A stretch of DNA of 64,000 nt from Mycolicibacterium iranicum (GTDB lineage Bacteria > Actinomycetota > Actinomycetes > Mycobacteriales > Mycobacteriaceae): positions 1 to 64,000 of the forward strand of contig NZ_LWCS01000002.1 in NCBI RefSeq assembly GCF_001650495.1, given 5' to 3'. Below are positions 17,118 through 25,890 of this stretch, one piece after another. Position 1 is the first letter of the stretch; every line of letters begins with the position of its first letter. The translations under genes and the position numbers were made by a program. Below the pieces are notes generated by a model. That model did not search any database. It had not been told where the DNA came from and saw only the letters and a program-made list of their open reading frames with translations.

Positions 17118-18712
17118 AAGGGCGGTGGGTCGTCACGGTCGCTGTGGCGGAGTGGTGGCGGTTGCCAGCCTGGTTCGAGGGGTTCGGGTTCGATGGGGTT
17201 GGCGATGAACCGTGCGTAGGGGCTTCGGTTGTCGGGTTTGTCGTGGAACCAGTAGCCCTTGAACAGCACGTGGCGGCGGCGGAAGTCGTTGCGCCAGCAG
17301 CGTTGCCGGATCTCTTCTTTGGCGGCCTGGTTGCGGTAGCGGTTGTGGGTGTTGGTGTGGCGTTGCTGGTGGAGTCGTTTGCGGGCGGCGGCGACACGCT
17401 TTCGTTCTTCGGGGCTGCGCGGCGTGGCCAGGGCGGGCCATAGAGCGGCCCCGCCGGGTTCGGTGCGCAGCGTCCTGCCCGACGGTGAGGTCCAGATGAT
17501 GGTGCCATCGGTCAGTTGTTGGTCACGCCAACCGTCGTCGAACGTTTTGACGCGGTGATGTTCTCGGCAGTAACACGCCAGGTTCCACGGCACCGTCCAG
17601 CCCCCGGCGGCGGGGTCGTCGTGGTTGAACGGCTCGGTGTGGTCGATGTCGCAGCGTTGGGCGGGCACGGTGCAGCCCGGGAAGCGGCAGGTCAGGTCGC
17701 GGGATCGGATGAAGCGGGCCAGCGCTGCGCAGGGCCGGTATGTCAGGGCTTGGCGCTGGTCGAACGCCGGCGCCTCGACCAGCCGCCGCGTCGCCTCAAG
17801 CGCCAGTTCCCGCACCAGGGCGGCGTCGATGACGCCGTAGCCGGCCAAGTATCCCGGGGCCTGGCTGTGCCCGGTGACCGTGTCTGCCGAGGCGATCACG
17901 GTGAGCACCACATGCGGCTCGGGGGCGGGTCCGGCCCCGGGCGCAGGTGCCTGAGGCGCTACCGCTGACAAGACGGCGGCGCGGCTGGGGCAGTCCTGGC
18001 TCGTGCAGGCGCAGGTGAAGATACGGCCTTTCTGTATGGCGGTGAACGCATCAGCGCGGCGGGTGCGCAGGCTGCGCGGATCGGCCGGGCACACCGTTTT
18101 GGCCAGTGCGGTGAGCCGGGTGTCCAGGGCGGCGCCTTCGGGGGCGGTCATGGTCGCGCGGATCACCGCGATCCCGTCGAGGCCGACCTCGACGCTGACT
18201 GCGCGCTCGTCGTAGGCACGTTCCCGACGTTTTTTGACTGCGTCGGGATCGAGGGCGTTGATCTCGACGTCGATGGCGTTGCGGATGCTGGTGCGTGACC
18301 AGCTCGACCAGGTCTGGATCTTCTCGGCCAGGGTGGCGTCGAGCTGGGCCATCCATTCTTCCTCGACCAGGTCGGTGCGGCTCAACACCAGCTCGGTGGT
18401 GGTCCAATCGACCTCCCCGGCGGCCAGCAGTGCCCCGACTGCGGGCAGCCGGGTGTGCAGGGCATCCGCGTGGCGGACCAGCCCCCGCGCTTTGGCCGAG
18501 GTCATGTTCAACACCGCACCCACCTCGACGACCGTGCGCTGGAAACCGGTGATCATCGACGCCACATCCAGGTCGATCGCCAACTCCTCGGCGGTGCGCC
18601 GCTGCAGCAACTCGAAGATCCCGGCCAACGACCGGGCCATCGCCACCGCCACCTGACGATGCGCCCCCTCCACCACCGAGAGGACATCCCCATCAGACCA
18701 GTCGTCGAACAT
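17114..18712 (-). CDS. 13E12-type DUF222/HNH endonuclease-domain protein
   Basis: 532 residues from ATG 18712 (a GTG at 18742 would add ten). DUF222 spans roughly residues 20-300. A short CACTSQDC insert comes near residue 235, then the HNH module: CRFPGC, CDIDHTEPF and CREHH. The C-terminus is basic, with about 60 residues rich in Arg/Gln and YRN. Such proteins are multicopy in mycobacteria (REP13E12 family) and are suspected nucleases of selfish or damage-response character. A LexA-type palindrome covers the start codon, implying SOS control. No inverted repeats marking a mobile unit were found at its edges. Confidence 0.9.
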   Translation of the reverse strand: MFDDWSDGDVLSVVEGAHRQVAVAMARSLAGIFELLQRRTAEELAIDLDVASMITGFQRTVVEVGAVLNMTSAKARGLVRHADALHTRLPAVGALLAAGEVDWTTTELVLSRTDLVEEEWMAQLDATLAEKIQTWSSWSRTSIRNAIDVEINALDPDAVKKRRERAYDERAVSVEVGLDGIAVIRATMTAPEGAALDTRLTALAKTVCPADPRSLRTRRADAFTAIQKGRIFTCACTSQDCPSRAAVLSAVAPQAPAPGAGPAPEPHVVLTVIASADTVTGHSQAPGYLAGYGVIDAALVRELALEATRRLVEAPAFDQRQALTYRPCAALARFIRSRDLTCRFPGCTVPAQRCDIDHTEPFNHDDPAAGGWTVPWNLACYCREHHRVKTFDDGWRDQQLTDGTIIWTSPSGRTLRTEPGGAALWPALATPRSPEERKRVAAARKRLHQQRHTNTHNRYRNQAAKEEIRQRCWRNDFRRRHVLFKGYWFHDKPDNRSPYARFIANPIEPEPLEPGWQPPPLRHSDRDDPPPF

Positions 18713-18720
18713 GTGTTCGA
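18705..18720. promoter_or_regulatory. LexA (SOS) box over the start of the 13E12/HNH gene
   Basis: TCGAACATGTGTTCGA contains CGAAC-N4-GTTCG, with both half-sites exact and flanked by matching T/A. This is the mycobacterial/Gram-positive LexA operator. It covers the ATG at 18712, so bound LexA would block transcription or initiation directly. Several M. tuberculosis 13E12-family genes are known LexA targets, which fits. Confidence 0.85.
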
Positions 18721-18814
18721 ATGTAACAGCACCGGCCGACACCTTGCCTCACCGAAAATGCGCGTCCGTCTCAGGCCATTTCCGCTTCTGACGTCGGGGA
18801 ACTACCGTTTACCC

Positions 18815-20206
18815 GTGCTGAACGAAACGCTCGAAGAAACGCTCCCCAACGGCCTCACCGTCGACGCCGCGCGCGCAGAAGCCGCAAGGACCTATGAACT
18901 GGACCGCGCGCATGTGTTCCATTCCTGGTCGGCGCAGGCCGACATCTCCCCGATGACGATCGTGGCCTCCGAGGGGTGCCACGTATGGGACGGCGACGGC
19001 AACAAGCTGCTCGACTTCTCCTCCATGCTGGTCAACACCAACATCGGTCATCAGCACCCGAAAGTCGTTGCCGCCATTGCCGATCAGGCCGCCAAGCTCT
19101 GCACGGTGGCCCCTCAGCACGCCAACGACGCCCGCTCCGAGGCGGCTCGGCTCATCGCCGAGCGCACCCCCGGCGAGCTGAACAAGATCTTCTTCACCAA
19201 CGGGGGCGCCGATGCCGTCGAGCACGCGGTCCGCATGGCGCGCCTTCACACCGGTCGCTACAAGGTGCTGTCGCGCTACCGCTCGTACCACGGCGGCACG
19301 GAGACGGCGATCAACCTCACCGGTGACCCGCGGCGATGGCCGAACGACCACGGCAATGCCGGCGTCGTCCACTTCTTCGGCCCGTTCCTGTACCGCTCAC
19401 AGTTCCACGCCACCACGGAGGCGGAAGAGTCCGAGCGTGCCCTCAAGCACCTGCATGACACGATCCGGATGGAAGGCCCGAACACCATCGCGGCCATCAT
19501 CCTCGAGTCGATTCCCGGCACCGCCGGGATCATGGTGCCGCCGCCCGGCTACATCCAGGGTGTGCGTGCACTGTGCGACGAGTACGGCATCATGTTCATC
19601 GCCGACGAGGTGATGGCCGGCTTCGGCCGGAGCGGAAAATGGTTCTCCATCAACCACTTCGACGTCGTTCCCGACCTGCTCACGTTCGCCAAGGGCGTCA
19701 ACTCCGGCTACGTCCCGCTCGGTGGCGTGGCGATCAACCCGCAGATCAGCGAGACATTCGCCCACCGCGCCTACCCCGGTGGCCTGACGTACTCCGGTCA
19801 TCCCCTCGCCACCGCCGCCGCAGTCGCGACGATCAACGCGATGCATGAAGAGGGCATCGTCGAGAACGCGGCAAAAATCGGCGCCGAGGTGATCGGCCCA
19901 GGCCTCACCGAAATCGCCACCAGGCATCGCTGTGTCGGCGAGGTCCGTGGCGCAGGCGTGTTCTGGGCTGTCGAACTCGTCTCCGATCAGACCACTCGCG
20001 AACCACTCGCGCCCTACGGCAGCTCCAGCGCCGCAATGAATTCCGTCATCGCGGAGTGCAAGAAGCTGGGGTTGCTCCCCTTCGCCAACTACAACCGTAT
20101 CCACGTGGTGCCGCCCTGCATCATCACCGCCGACCAGGCACGCGAAGGTCTTGCGATCCTCGACCGGGCGCTCGACGTGGCCGACGCCGCGATAACCGGC
20201 GCCTAG
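18815..20206 (+). CDS. Class III PLP-dependent aminotransferase
   Basis: 463 residues from GTG 18815; the frame is open upstream but that part is antisense to the HNH gene. Fold-type I class III features: NTNIGHQHPKVVAAI near residue 72, FFTNGGADAVEHA, the cofactor-binding ADEVMAGFGRSG, and the PLP lysine in TFAKGVNSG near residue 293. This is the omega-amino acid:pyruvate/GabT-like group, and the amino donor cannot be specified. No ribosome binding site is obvious. The gene stands alone, divergent from the HNH gene and convergent with the next gene by a 4-base overlap. Confidence 0.9.
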   Translation: MLNETLEETLPNGLTVDAARAEAARTYELDRAHVFHSWSAQADISPMTIVASEGCHVWDGDGNKLLDFSSMLVNTNIGHQHPKVVAAIADQAAKLCTVAPQHANDARSEAARLIAERTPGELNKIFFTNGGADAVEHAVRMARLHTGRYKVLSRYRSYHGGTETAINLTGDPRRWPNDHGNAGVVHFFGPFLYRSQFHATTEAEESERALKHLHDTIRMEGPNTIAAIILESIPGTAGIMVPPPGYIQGVRALCDEYGIMFIADEVMAGFGRSGKWFSINHFDVVPDLLTFAKGVNSGYVPLGGVAINPQISETFAHRAYPGGLTYSGHPLATAAAVATINAMHEEGIVENAAKIGAEVIGPGLTEIATRHRCVGEVRGAGVFWAVELVSDQTTREPLAPYGSSSAAMNSVIAECKKLGLLPFANYNRIHVVPPCIITADQAREGLAILDRALDVADAAITGA

Positions 20207-20814
20207 TCGAGCTCGCCGCCGGTACCTCGCTCAAGGGCGGCGCGAGCCCGCTGGGGCAGCACGAGCAGCCCGTGGAGTTCGCGCTGCCCGAGTTGGTAGG
20301 CGCGGTCGCGCTCATGCTGTGTCGCACCCGAGTCGGATGCCACCCGCAGCAATCGCTGGGCGCGACCCAGCCGCTCCTGTTCCTCGGCAGAGAACTTGGT
20401 ACGTCCGAGACGCACCGCTTCCGCCTCGGCGATCTCGAATGCGGTGACGTACTCCTGCACCGCATCGAGGTAATCGCGCGTCGCTTCGCGGTCGCCGACC
20501 AGGTCTGCGACATCCCGGGGGCGCAGAAGATCGGCCCGCAGCTTCGCGCGGTGGAAGCGCTGGGTGAGGGGTTCACGCATATCGGTCATCAGCGGGTAGT
20601 CCAGAATTTTCGCGACGTCGATTTCGTAAACGAGCCAGCGGGTATCCGTCCGGTCGTGCTCGCTGACAGCGCGCAATATCGCGCTGCGTTGCGGCGAATC
20701 CCGCCCGAGTTGCTCGCTGCGCCGGCCCGCGATGGCGCGGAGCGTCGCGTAGCCCACACCGGCGAGGGGCAGGAGGATGAGCAACAGCTCCGCGAGTCGT
20801 ATAGCCAACCCCAC
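20203..20814 (-). CDS. N-terminally anchored helical protein, hypothetical
   Basis: 203 residues. One transmembrane helix (about residues 5-25, LAELLLILLPLAGVGYATL) is followed by a charged, largely alpha-helical cytosolic part rich in Arg/Glu/Ala, probably coiled coil between 110 and 190. Mycobacterial homologues are annotated only as conserved hypothetical. Its 3' end overlaps the aminotransferase by 4 bases. An 85-base gap separates it from the divergent collagen-like gene. Confidence 0.72.
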   Translation of the reverse strand: MGLAIRLAELLLILLPLAGVGYATLRAIAGRRSEQLGRDSPQRSAILRAVSEHDRTDTRWLVYEIDVAKILDYPLMTDMREPLTQRFHRAKLRADLLRPRDVADLVGDREATRDYLDAVQEYVTAFEIAEAEAVRLGRTKFSAEEQERLGRAQRLLRVASDSGATQHERDRAYQLGQRELHGLLVLPQRARAALERGTGGELD

Positions 20815-20899
20815 ACAGTCAGGATGCCTCAGCCGCCCTTTAGAAAACCTTCATAATCGAGATGGTTTCGTTTCCGTGTCGCCCGGCAACAGTTCTGTT

Positions 20900-21331
20900 A
20901 TGCGACACAAGACATCTGCTTTCGGAATCTTCGGATCTATGCTCTTCGCGGGCGCCGCGGCGACTGCAATCGCTACCGCGCCCCTGACCTCCGCCCAGCC
21001 TGCACCTCCGCCGTGCTTCAACGCTGATGGCACGCCGTGCGCAAGCATCGGCACCGCCGGACCCGGTGGCGCGACCGCCGCCGTCCCAGGCGGCCCCGCG
21101 GGCACTGCCGGACCTGGCGGCGCCAGCGGCAGCACCAATCCCGGCGGTGTGGCCGGCGCTGCGGGACCTGGGGGCGCGACCGGCGCCATCCCCGGCGGGC
21201 CGGCCGGCACTGCCGGACCCGGCGGCGCCAGCGGCAGCACCAACCCCGGCGGCGTCGGCGGAACTGCCGGTCCCGATGGAGTCTCGGGCTGCATCCCGAA
21301 TGTCGGCTGCGCCACCATCCCCGTCGGCTGA
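20900..21331 (+). CDS. Secreted collagen-like Gly/Pro-rich protein
   Basis: 143 residues from ATG 20900. A signal peptide (basic MRHK start, hydrophobic core, cleavage near TSAQP) precedes a mature protein with two cysteines at its start and two near its end. Between them are two tandem 35-residue repeats of GPGG/GGPAG/NPGG type, then a partial third. It is presumably exported to the cell wall or medium; function unknown. A strong hairpin follows the stop codon, so it is probably a monocistronic, well-terminated unit. Confidence 0.8.
   Translation: MRHKTSAFGIFGSMLFAGAAATAIATAPLTSAQPAPPPCFNADGTPCASIGTAGPGGATAAVPGGPAGTAGPGGASGSTNPGGVAGAAGPGGATGAIPGGPAGTAGPGGASGSTNPGGVGGTAGPDGVSGCIPNVGCATIPVG
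21056..21265 (+). repeat. Two tandem 105-base repeats
   Basis: Units 21056-21160 and 21161-21265 each encode 35 residues of the collagen-like protein and differ in only a few residues (for example AAVPGG versus GAIPGG). A truncated third unit follows. Copy number could vary between strains by in-frame recombination. Confidence 0.85.
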
Positions 21332-21356
21332 TAACCACCACCGACCACCACCTCAC

Positions 21357-21390
21357 TGAGAGGCCGGACCCTGTCGGGTCCGGCCTCTCA
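21357..21390 (+). terminator. Strong stem-loop terminator
   Basis: A 15-base-pair perfect stem (TGAGAGGCCGGACCC pairing with its reverse complement) closes a TGTC loop, 25 bases after the collagen-like stop. There is no U-tract downstream, as is common for mycobacterial terminators. It separates this gene from the SDR gene at 21416. Confidence 0.85.
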
Positions 21391-21415
21391 ACAGTGTCGG
21401 GCTACCGTATCCGGC

Positions 21416-22195
21416 ATGCAGACGAGGGTTCCGACGACGCTGTTGGAAGGGCACGTAGCGATCGTCACCGGTGCGGCACGAGGTGTCGGCAAGGGAGTCG
21501 CCTGGGCGCTGACCGAACGCGGCGCTTCCGTTCTGCTGGTGGACCGTGACGATGAGCAGCTGCACCAGACGACCGACTCCTTGCGGGAGTCGGGTCGTTC
21601 CGCCTCCGCGCTCGTGGCCGACCTCCGGGACCCCGACAGCGCGAGTCACATCGTGTCGTCAGCACTCGACATGTTCGGCACAGTGAACGGGCTGGTCAAC
21701 AATGCCATCGCGACCAACGAGCCGAAACCGTTCCAGGACATCACCCGTGACGACTACGATCTCGTGTTCGATGTCGGACCTCGTGCGACATTCGAGCTGA
21801 TGCAGGCGGTCTTCCCGGTGTTCGTCGACAACGGCGGGGGAAGCATCGTCAACCTCGGGTCAGGTTCGGGCACGATCGGCCTACCCAGGTTCGGCGCCTA
21901 TGCCGGGGCGAAAGAGGCCATCCGGGGAATGTCGAAAGTCGCTGCGCTGGAATGGGGCCGACTCAACATCCGGGTCAACGTGGTGTGCCCGTACGCCGAG
22001 ACCGAGAGCATCAGGACGTGGCGCGAGTGGGATCCCAAGACCTACGAACGCACGGTACGCGGTGTTCCGCTGGGACGCCTCGGCGACGTCGTCACCGATA
22101 TCGGCGCGGCGGTGGCGTTCCTGCTGAGCGACGAAGCTGCCTTCGTCACCGCACAGACGATCATGCTGGACGGTGGGGCGGCCGGGTTTCGGTGA
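21416..22195 (+). CDS. Short-chain dehydrogenase/reductase (SDR)
   Basis: 259 residues, classical SDR. The cofactor motif TGAARGVG is at about residues 18-25, an Asp at the end of strand 2 (LLVDRDD) suggests NAD preference, NNA is present, the catalytic Ser is in NLGSGSG, and YAGAK is at about 161-165. The usual NNAG reads NNAI here. The substrate is unknown. The last 35 bases overlap the convergent GGDEF gene. Confidence 0.9.
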   Translation: MQTRVPTTLLEGHVAIVTGAARGVGKGVAWALTERGASVLLVDRDDEQLHQTTDSLRESGRSASALVADLRDPDSASHIVSSALDMFGTVNGLVNNAIATNEPKPFQDITRDDYDLVFDVGPRATFELMQAVFPVFVDNGGGSIVNLGSGSGTIGLPRFGAYAGAKEAIRGMSKVAALEWGRLNIRVNVVCPYAETESIRTWREWDPKTYERTVRGVPLGRLGDVVTDIGAAVAFLLSDEAAFVTAQTIMLDGGAAGFR

Positions 22196-23795
22196 GGCGC
22201 GAGACGCAATAGGTCGCGAGAACCGTTACCAGAGGTGCGATTTCGGCCAGGACCTGATGTCCGTCGTGTGAGTAGAACTCCAGCAGGAAGCACTTCCGTC
22301 CGGCGGGCACACCGATTCCGACCACAGCCTGGTAGCCGAGTTTGGCCAGCAGTGCGGTCTCGGCGGGATCGGAGTCTTCCAGTCCGATGGCGGCGACGAA
22401 CGACGTGCCCTCCGTGAGCGCCCGCACCGTTGCCGGATACTCGGTGAGGTCGTAGTACTCCGGCCCAAGGTCGGTCATCAGCGACAGCCCGGATTCCTCC
22501 TGCCTTACACAGTCCACACCGCGAATCCTCTGCAGCGCGTTGTGATCCTCAGTGCACTCCGAAATCACCCATGCCGCAGTGCCGCACACTTGCTGCACCT
22601 GCATGGCGAGAATCTCCAGCGCCTCGGGCACTGTCAGATCGGGGCGTGAATCGAGAATGCCGACGACGACGGCGGCCAACCGTTCGACTCCGATCGGCGT
22701 TCCGGCTTCGCGGTCACGGCGGTCGATGCCACCCGGCACTGCGGACGTGGCGACGATCGTGCTGTAGCGGGCCGGTCCCTGACGTTTGGCCTCCATCAAC
22801 GCGGCGTCCGCTGCGGCGAGAAGGTCGCTCCCGCTGTGTATCCCCTGGCCCGCTGCCGCGGCGCCCCAGGACACGCTGACCTCGGTGACCGCCGCGGCCC
22901 GAATCGCCTTGGTCGCGTCGATGGCGAAGATCTGCGCCGACGCCAGGGTGGCGTCGCGCAACACGACGCAGAATTCGTCCCCGCCCAAGCGGGCTGCGAT
23001 CGATCCGACGATGGCGGCGGACATCCGCTCGAGTTGGCGCGCGACGTCGCGCAACAGCCGATCTCCCGCGGGATGACCGTCGCGGTCGTTGATCCGCTTG
23101 AAGCCGTCGAGATCGCAGAGCAGCGCGACAACCGAAGAGCAGCTCTCCCAATCGATGTCAGCCAGGAACTGGTCAACGGCCCGCCGATTGGCGATACCCG
23201 TCAGCGGGTCCTGAAATGCGTAGCGCCACACCGTCGTCAGCAGCTCCGAACGACCTATTGCCATGGCGGCATGAGCGGCGATGGCCTGGATCAGCTGCTT
23301 GTCACCATGATCGAACCTGCGCCCGTTGTCCCCGGTCGCCCAGATCAGGCCCCACATCGAATCGCCGACCATGACGGGGACGGCGAGCTCGGCTTCCATA
23401 CCCAGCTTCTGCAATGCCACCACGGACTCGGCCGGGCAGTTCTCGTCGTCGAGAGCGTTCGTATACGCGATTCCCCGGCGTAGTAGCGTGTTGACGTTCG
23501 AATGAGGCGTCACCTCATAGAAATCGTCGACCGGCCACCTCTGCTGGTGCGGCGCCAGGTTGCCGACGTTGATAAGGGTGCGCAGCGCGGCGCGGTCGGG
23601 TTCCCATCGGGTGATCGTCAGAGACGCCGCTCCCAGCGCCGACCGTGCCTGCTCGGCGACGACCTCGAGCACCTCGTCGAAGTAGTTGGCCCGCGACACC
23701 GCCTCCGAGATGTGGAGAAGCGCTTTGAGCACGGGGAGCTCGTCGGCAGCGTCGCGGTCGGCCAGGTCCGAACCGCCTTCACCCGCTCCGGGCAC
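22161..23795 (-). CDS. GAF-GGDEF-GAF protein, probable diguanylate cyclase
   Basis: 544 residues. An N-terminal GAF domain (about 30-185) precedes a GGDEF domain that starts at DPLTGIANRR and has an intact RLGGDEF near residue 270, so cyclase activity (2 GTP to c-di-GMP) is plausible. The inhibitory RxxD I-site is absent at its expected place. A second GAF-like domain (about 370-535) makes the C-terminus. No transmembrane helix is seen, so it should sense cytosolic ligands. No EAL domain is present. It is transcribed alone, divergent from the CobW gene. Confidence 0.88.
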   Translation of the reverse strand: MPGAGEGGSDLADRDAADELPVLKALLHISEAVSRANYFDEVLEVVAEQARSALGAASLTITRWEPDRAALRTLINVGNLAPHQQRWPVDDFYEVTPHSNVNTLLRRGIAYTNALDDENCPAESVVALQKLGMEAELAVPVMVGDSMWGLIWATGDNGRRFDHGDKQLIQAIAAHAAMAIGRSELLTTVWRYAFQDPLTGIANRRAVDQFLADIDWESCSSVVALLCDLDGFKRINDRDGHPAGDRLLRDVARQLERMSAAIVGSIAARLGGDEFCVVLRDATLASAQIFAIDATKAIRAAAVTEVSVSWGAAAAGQGIHSGSDLLAAADAALMEAKRQGPARYSTIVATSAVPGGIDRRDREAGTPIGVERLAAVVVGILDSRPDLTVPEALEILAMQVQQVCGTAAWVISECTEDHNALQRIRGVDCVRQEESGLSLMTDLGPEYYDLTEYPATVRALTEGTSFVAAIGLEDSDPAETALLAKLGYQAVVGIGVPAGRKCFLLEFYSHDGHQVLAEIAPLVTVLATYCVSRLTETRPPHRPA

Positions 23796-23868
23796 GTATC
23801 ACCCCCTGCCGCCGACGAACGTGGCGCAAACGCAAATGGTACCGCGAGTCCCTGTAACCTGCGGTGCT

Positions 23869-24885
23869 GTGCAGCCGATACCTGTGATCGCGTTGACCGG
23901 CTATCTCGGCGCCGGAAAGACCACACTTCTCAACCATGTGCTGCGCAGTCCGGATGCCCGGATCGGCGTCGTGATCAACGACTTTGGCGAACTGAACGTC
24001 GACGCGGGACTGGTGACGGGTCAGGTCGACGAGCCGGCGTCGATCGCCGGCGGCTGCATCTGCTGCCTACCCGACGAGGGCGGGCTCGACCTCGCGCTGA
24101 GCCGCCTCGCCGACCCGAAGTTGCGGCTCGACGCCATCATCGTCGAGGCGAGCGGACTGGCCGACCCCGTCGCGGTCTCGCGCATCATCCGGTTCAGCGG
24201 TGTCGACGGGGTCAGACCCGGCGGGATCGTCGACGTGATCGACGCCGCCACTCACTTCGACACCGTCGACCGGGACACGCAACCGCCCGCCCGGTACGGC
24301 GCGGCCACCCTGGTTGTCGTGAACAAGCTCGACCAGGTCGGGGACCGCGCCGACACGCTGCGACGCATCGAGTCCAGGGTCCGCGAACTCAACCCGCACG
24401 CCTACGTGGTGGGCGCCACCGGCGGACGCATCGATCCGGCGCTGTTGTACGACATCGCCACGGCCGCACCGGAGTCCGGTCAGTTGACCTTCCGCGAGTT
24501 GATGGTCGAGGCCGAAACGCACGCCCACGATCACGACCACGTGCATGCGGACTCGGTGACCGTGTTCAGCGACGGCTGCGTCGACCCGGGCGCCCTCGTC
24601 GACCTTCTCGAGAAGCCACCGACGGGGGTTTACCGCATGAAGGGCACGATCGCGGTCCGCTACCGCTCCAGCACCCGGATGTACACGGTCAACGTCGTCG
24701 GACCGTCGGTGCACATCACCGCCGCGCCGCCGCGCGCGGCTGCCAACAACCTGGTCGCGATCGGCATGGGAGTGGATGCCGAGGCCGTGCGTGAACAGAT
24801 GCGCTCGGCGCTCACCGCATTCCCTGGCGCCGCCCCCGCACAGGGTGTGCGGCGCCTGCAGCGCTATCGTCGGCTGAGCATCTGA
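23869..24885 (+). CDS. CobW/ZNG1-type P-loop GTPase (metallochaperone family)
   Basis: 338 residues from GTG 23869; an in-frame ATG at 23836 is possible. Walker A GYLGAGKTT is at residues 11-19, the metal-binding GCICC near 61-65, then EASGLADP and NKLDQ for guanine, and a CobW_C domain at the end. A His-rich loop (HAHDHDHVHAD, near residue 218) fits zinc or cobalt handling. Family members deliver metal using GTP hydrolysis. No Zur palindrome or B12 riboswitch was found upstream. The stop abuts the convergent DUF1697 gene. Confidence 0.9.
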   Translation: MQPIPVIALTGYLGAGKTTLLNHVLRSPDARIGVVINDFGELNVDAGLVTGQVDEPASIAGGCICCLPDEGGLDLALSRLADPKLRLDAIIVEASGLADPVAVSRIIRFSGVDGVRPGGIVDVIDAATHFDTVDRDTQPPARYGAATLVVVNKLDQVGDRADTLRRIESRVRELNPHAYVVGATGGRIDPALLYDIATAAPESGQLTFRELMVEAETHAHDHDHVHADSVTVFSDGCVDPGALVDLLEKPPTGVYRMKGTIAVRYRSSTRMYTVNVVGPSVHITAAPPRAAANNLVAIGMGVDAEAVREQMRSALTAFPGAAPAQGVRRLQRYRRLSI

Positions 24886-25440
24886 TCAGCGCATGCCGTC
24901 GAGGATGGCGAGCATCTTCGTCGTCGTCGCCCAGTTCCTGATCGTCATCAACCGATACTCCGGGGTCCCGACGATACGGTTCATCCTGCTCTTGGTCCGC
25001 TCAGCCGACAGCCGGGTGAAGTAGACGACGCCGCGCCCCTTCCACGCCTCGTCGACCCCGTCGCGCACCTGGATGACACCCATTGCCTGCTCGGCGGTCA
25101 GCGGAGACTTGAGGAAGACCACGTCCCGGTGGTGGTCCTGGGTGCGCGCAACGAAGTCGGCTGGTGCCTTGTCGACGATGGTGCGCAGTTCACGATGCGA
25201 CCGCACCACCACGACCGGAGGGCTCTCCAACCGTTCGGTCAGCAGGGCCTCGATCTCGGACTCCAATGACGCACGCGCACCGTCGAACTCGAATGCGACG
25301 TTGCCTGACTGGATGTAGGTGGTGACGTTTCCGTAGCCGGCGTCCTCGAACACCGATCTCAGGTCCGCCATCGAGATCTTGTTGCGGCCGCCGACATTGA
25401 TACCGCGTAGCAGTGCCGCGTACCGCGTCGCCGATCCCAT
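24886..25440 (-). CDS. DUF1697 protein
   Basis: 184 residues matching the DUF1697 pattern: the start YAALLRGINVGGRNKISM, then YIQSGNVAFE near residue 42, VVFL, and a C-terminal TTRNWAT-like segment (MTIRNWATTTKML). The family is widespread, about 180 residues long, cytosolic and of unknown biochemical function. The gene stands alone between two convergent/divergent neighbours, with its stop directly next to the CobW stop. Confidence 0.88.
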   Translation of the reverse strand: MGSATRYAALLRGINVGGRNKISMADLRSVFEDAGYGNVTTYIQSGNVAFEFDGARASLESEIEALLTERLESPPVVVVRSHRELRTIVDKAPADFVARTQDHHRDVVFLKSPLTAEQAMGVIQVRDGVDEAWKGRGVVYFTRLSAERTKSRMNRIVGTPEYRLMTIRNWATTTKMLAILDGMR

Positions 25441-25469
25441 GTGGGGCGAGGCTACGCGATACTGACTCG

Positions 25470-25856
25470 ATGGCGGATCGGAATGTTCTCGGTGGACCGT
25501 TGGACGCTTGCGGCACCGAACCTTTGACGGGTTTCTACCGCGACGGCTGTTGCAGCACCGGCGACGAGGACCTCGGCAGACATACGATCTGCGCTGTCGT
25601 GACGGCGGACTTCCTCGCCCACCAGCGCTCGATCGGCAACGACCTGTCGACGCCCATGCCCGCCTACCGGTTCCCGGGGCTGGTGCCCGGTGACCGTTGG
25701 TGCGTCACGGCATTGAACTGGCTGCGGGCGCACGAGGACGGACAGGCATGTCCGGTGGTGCTGGCGTCGACGCACGAGAAGACGCTGGATTCGGTGCCTC
25801 TGGACGTGCTCCGTCGCTACGCGGTCGACGTCCCGGACGACCTCGCCGGTCTATAG
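25470..25856 (+). CDS. DUF2237 protein
   Basis: 128 residues from ATG 25470. DUF2237 features are NVLGGPLDACGTEPLTGFYR, a GCC-x-TG cysteine pair, HTICAVVT, FLAHQRSIGNDLSTP and RWCVTALNW. The conserved cysteines suggest metal or thiol chemistry, but no function is established. A single-gene unit on the plus strand, divergent from DUF1697 with a 29-base gap. Confidence 0.88.
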   Translation: MADRNVLGGPLDACGTEPLTGFYRDGCCSTGDEDLGRHTICAVVTADFLAHQRSIGNDLSTPMPAYRFPGLVPGDRWCVTALNWLRAHEDGQACPVVLASTHEKTLDSVPLDVLRRYAVDVPDDLAGL

Positions 25857-25890
25857 ACGCACGTCCGCGACCTCTCTACGATCTTGATCC

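Noticed and set aside
17114-18742. The 13E12/HNH gene as part of an insertion sequence
   Set aside because: No terminal inverted repeats, target duplication or transposase motifs were found around it.
23796-23868. B12 riboswitch or Zur box ahead of the CobW-family gene
   Set aside because: The gap is too short for a B12 riboswitch and no Zur-like palindrome is present.
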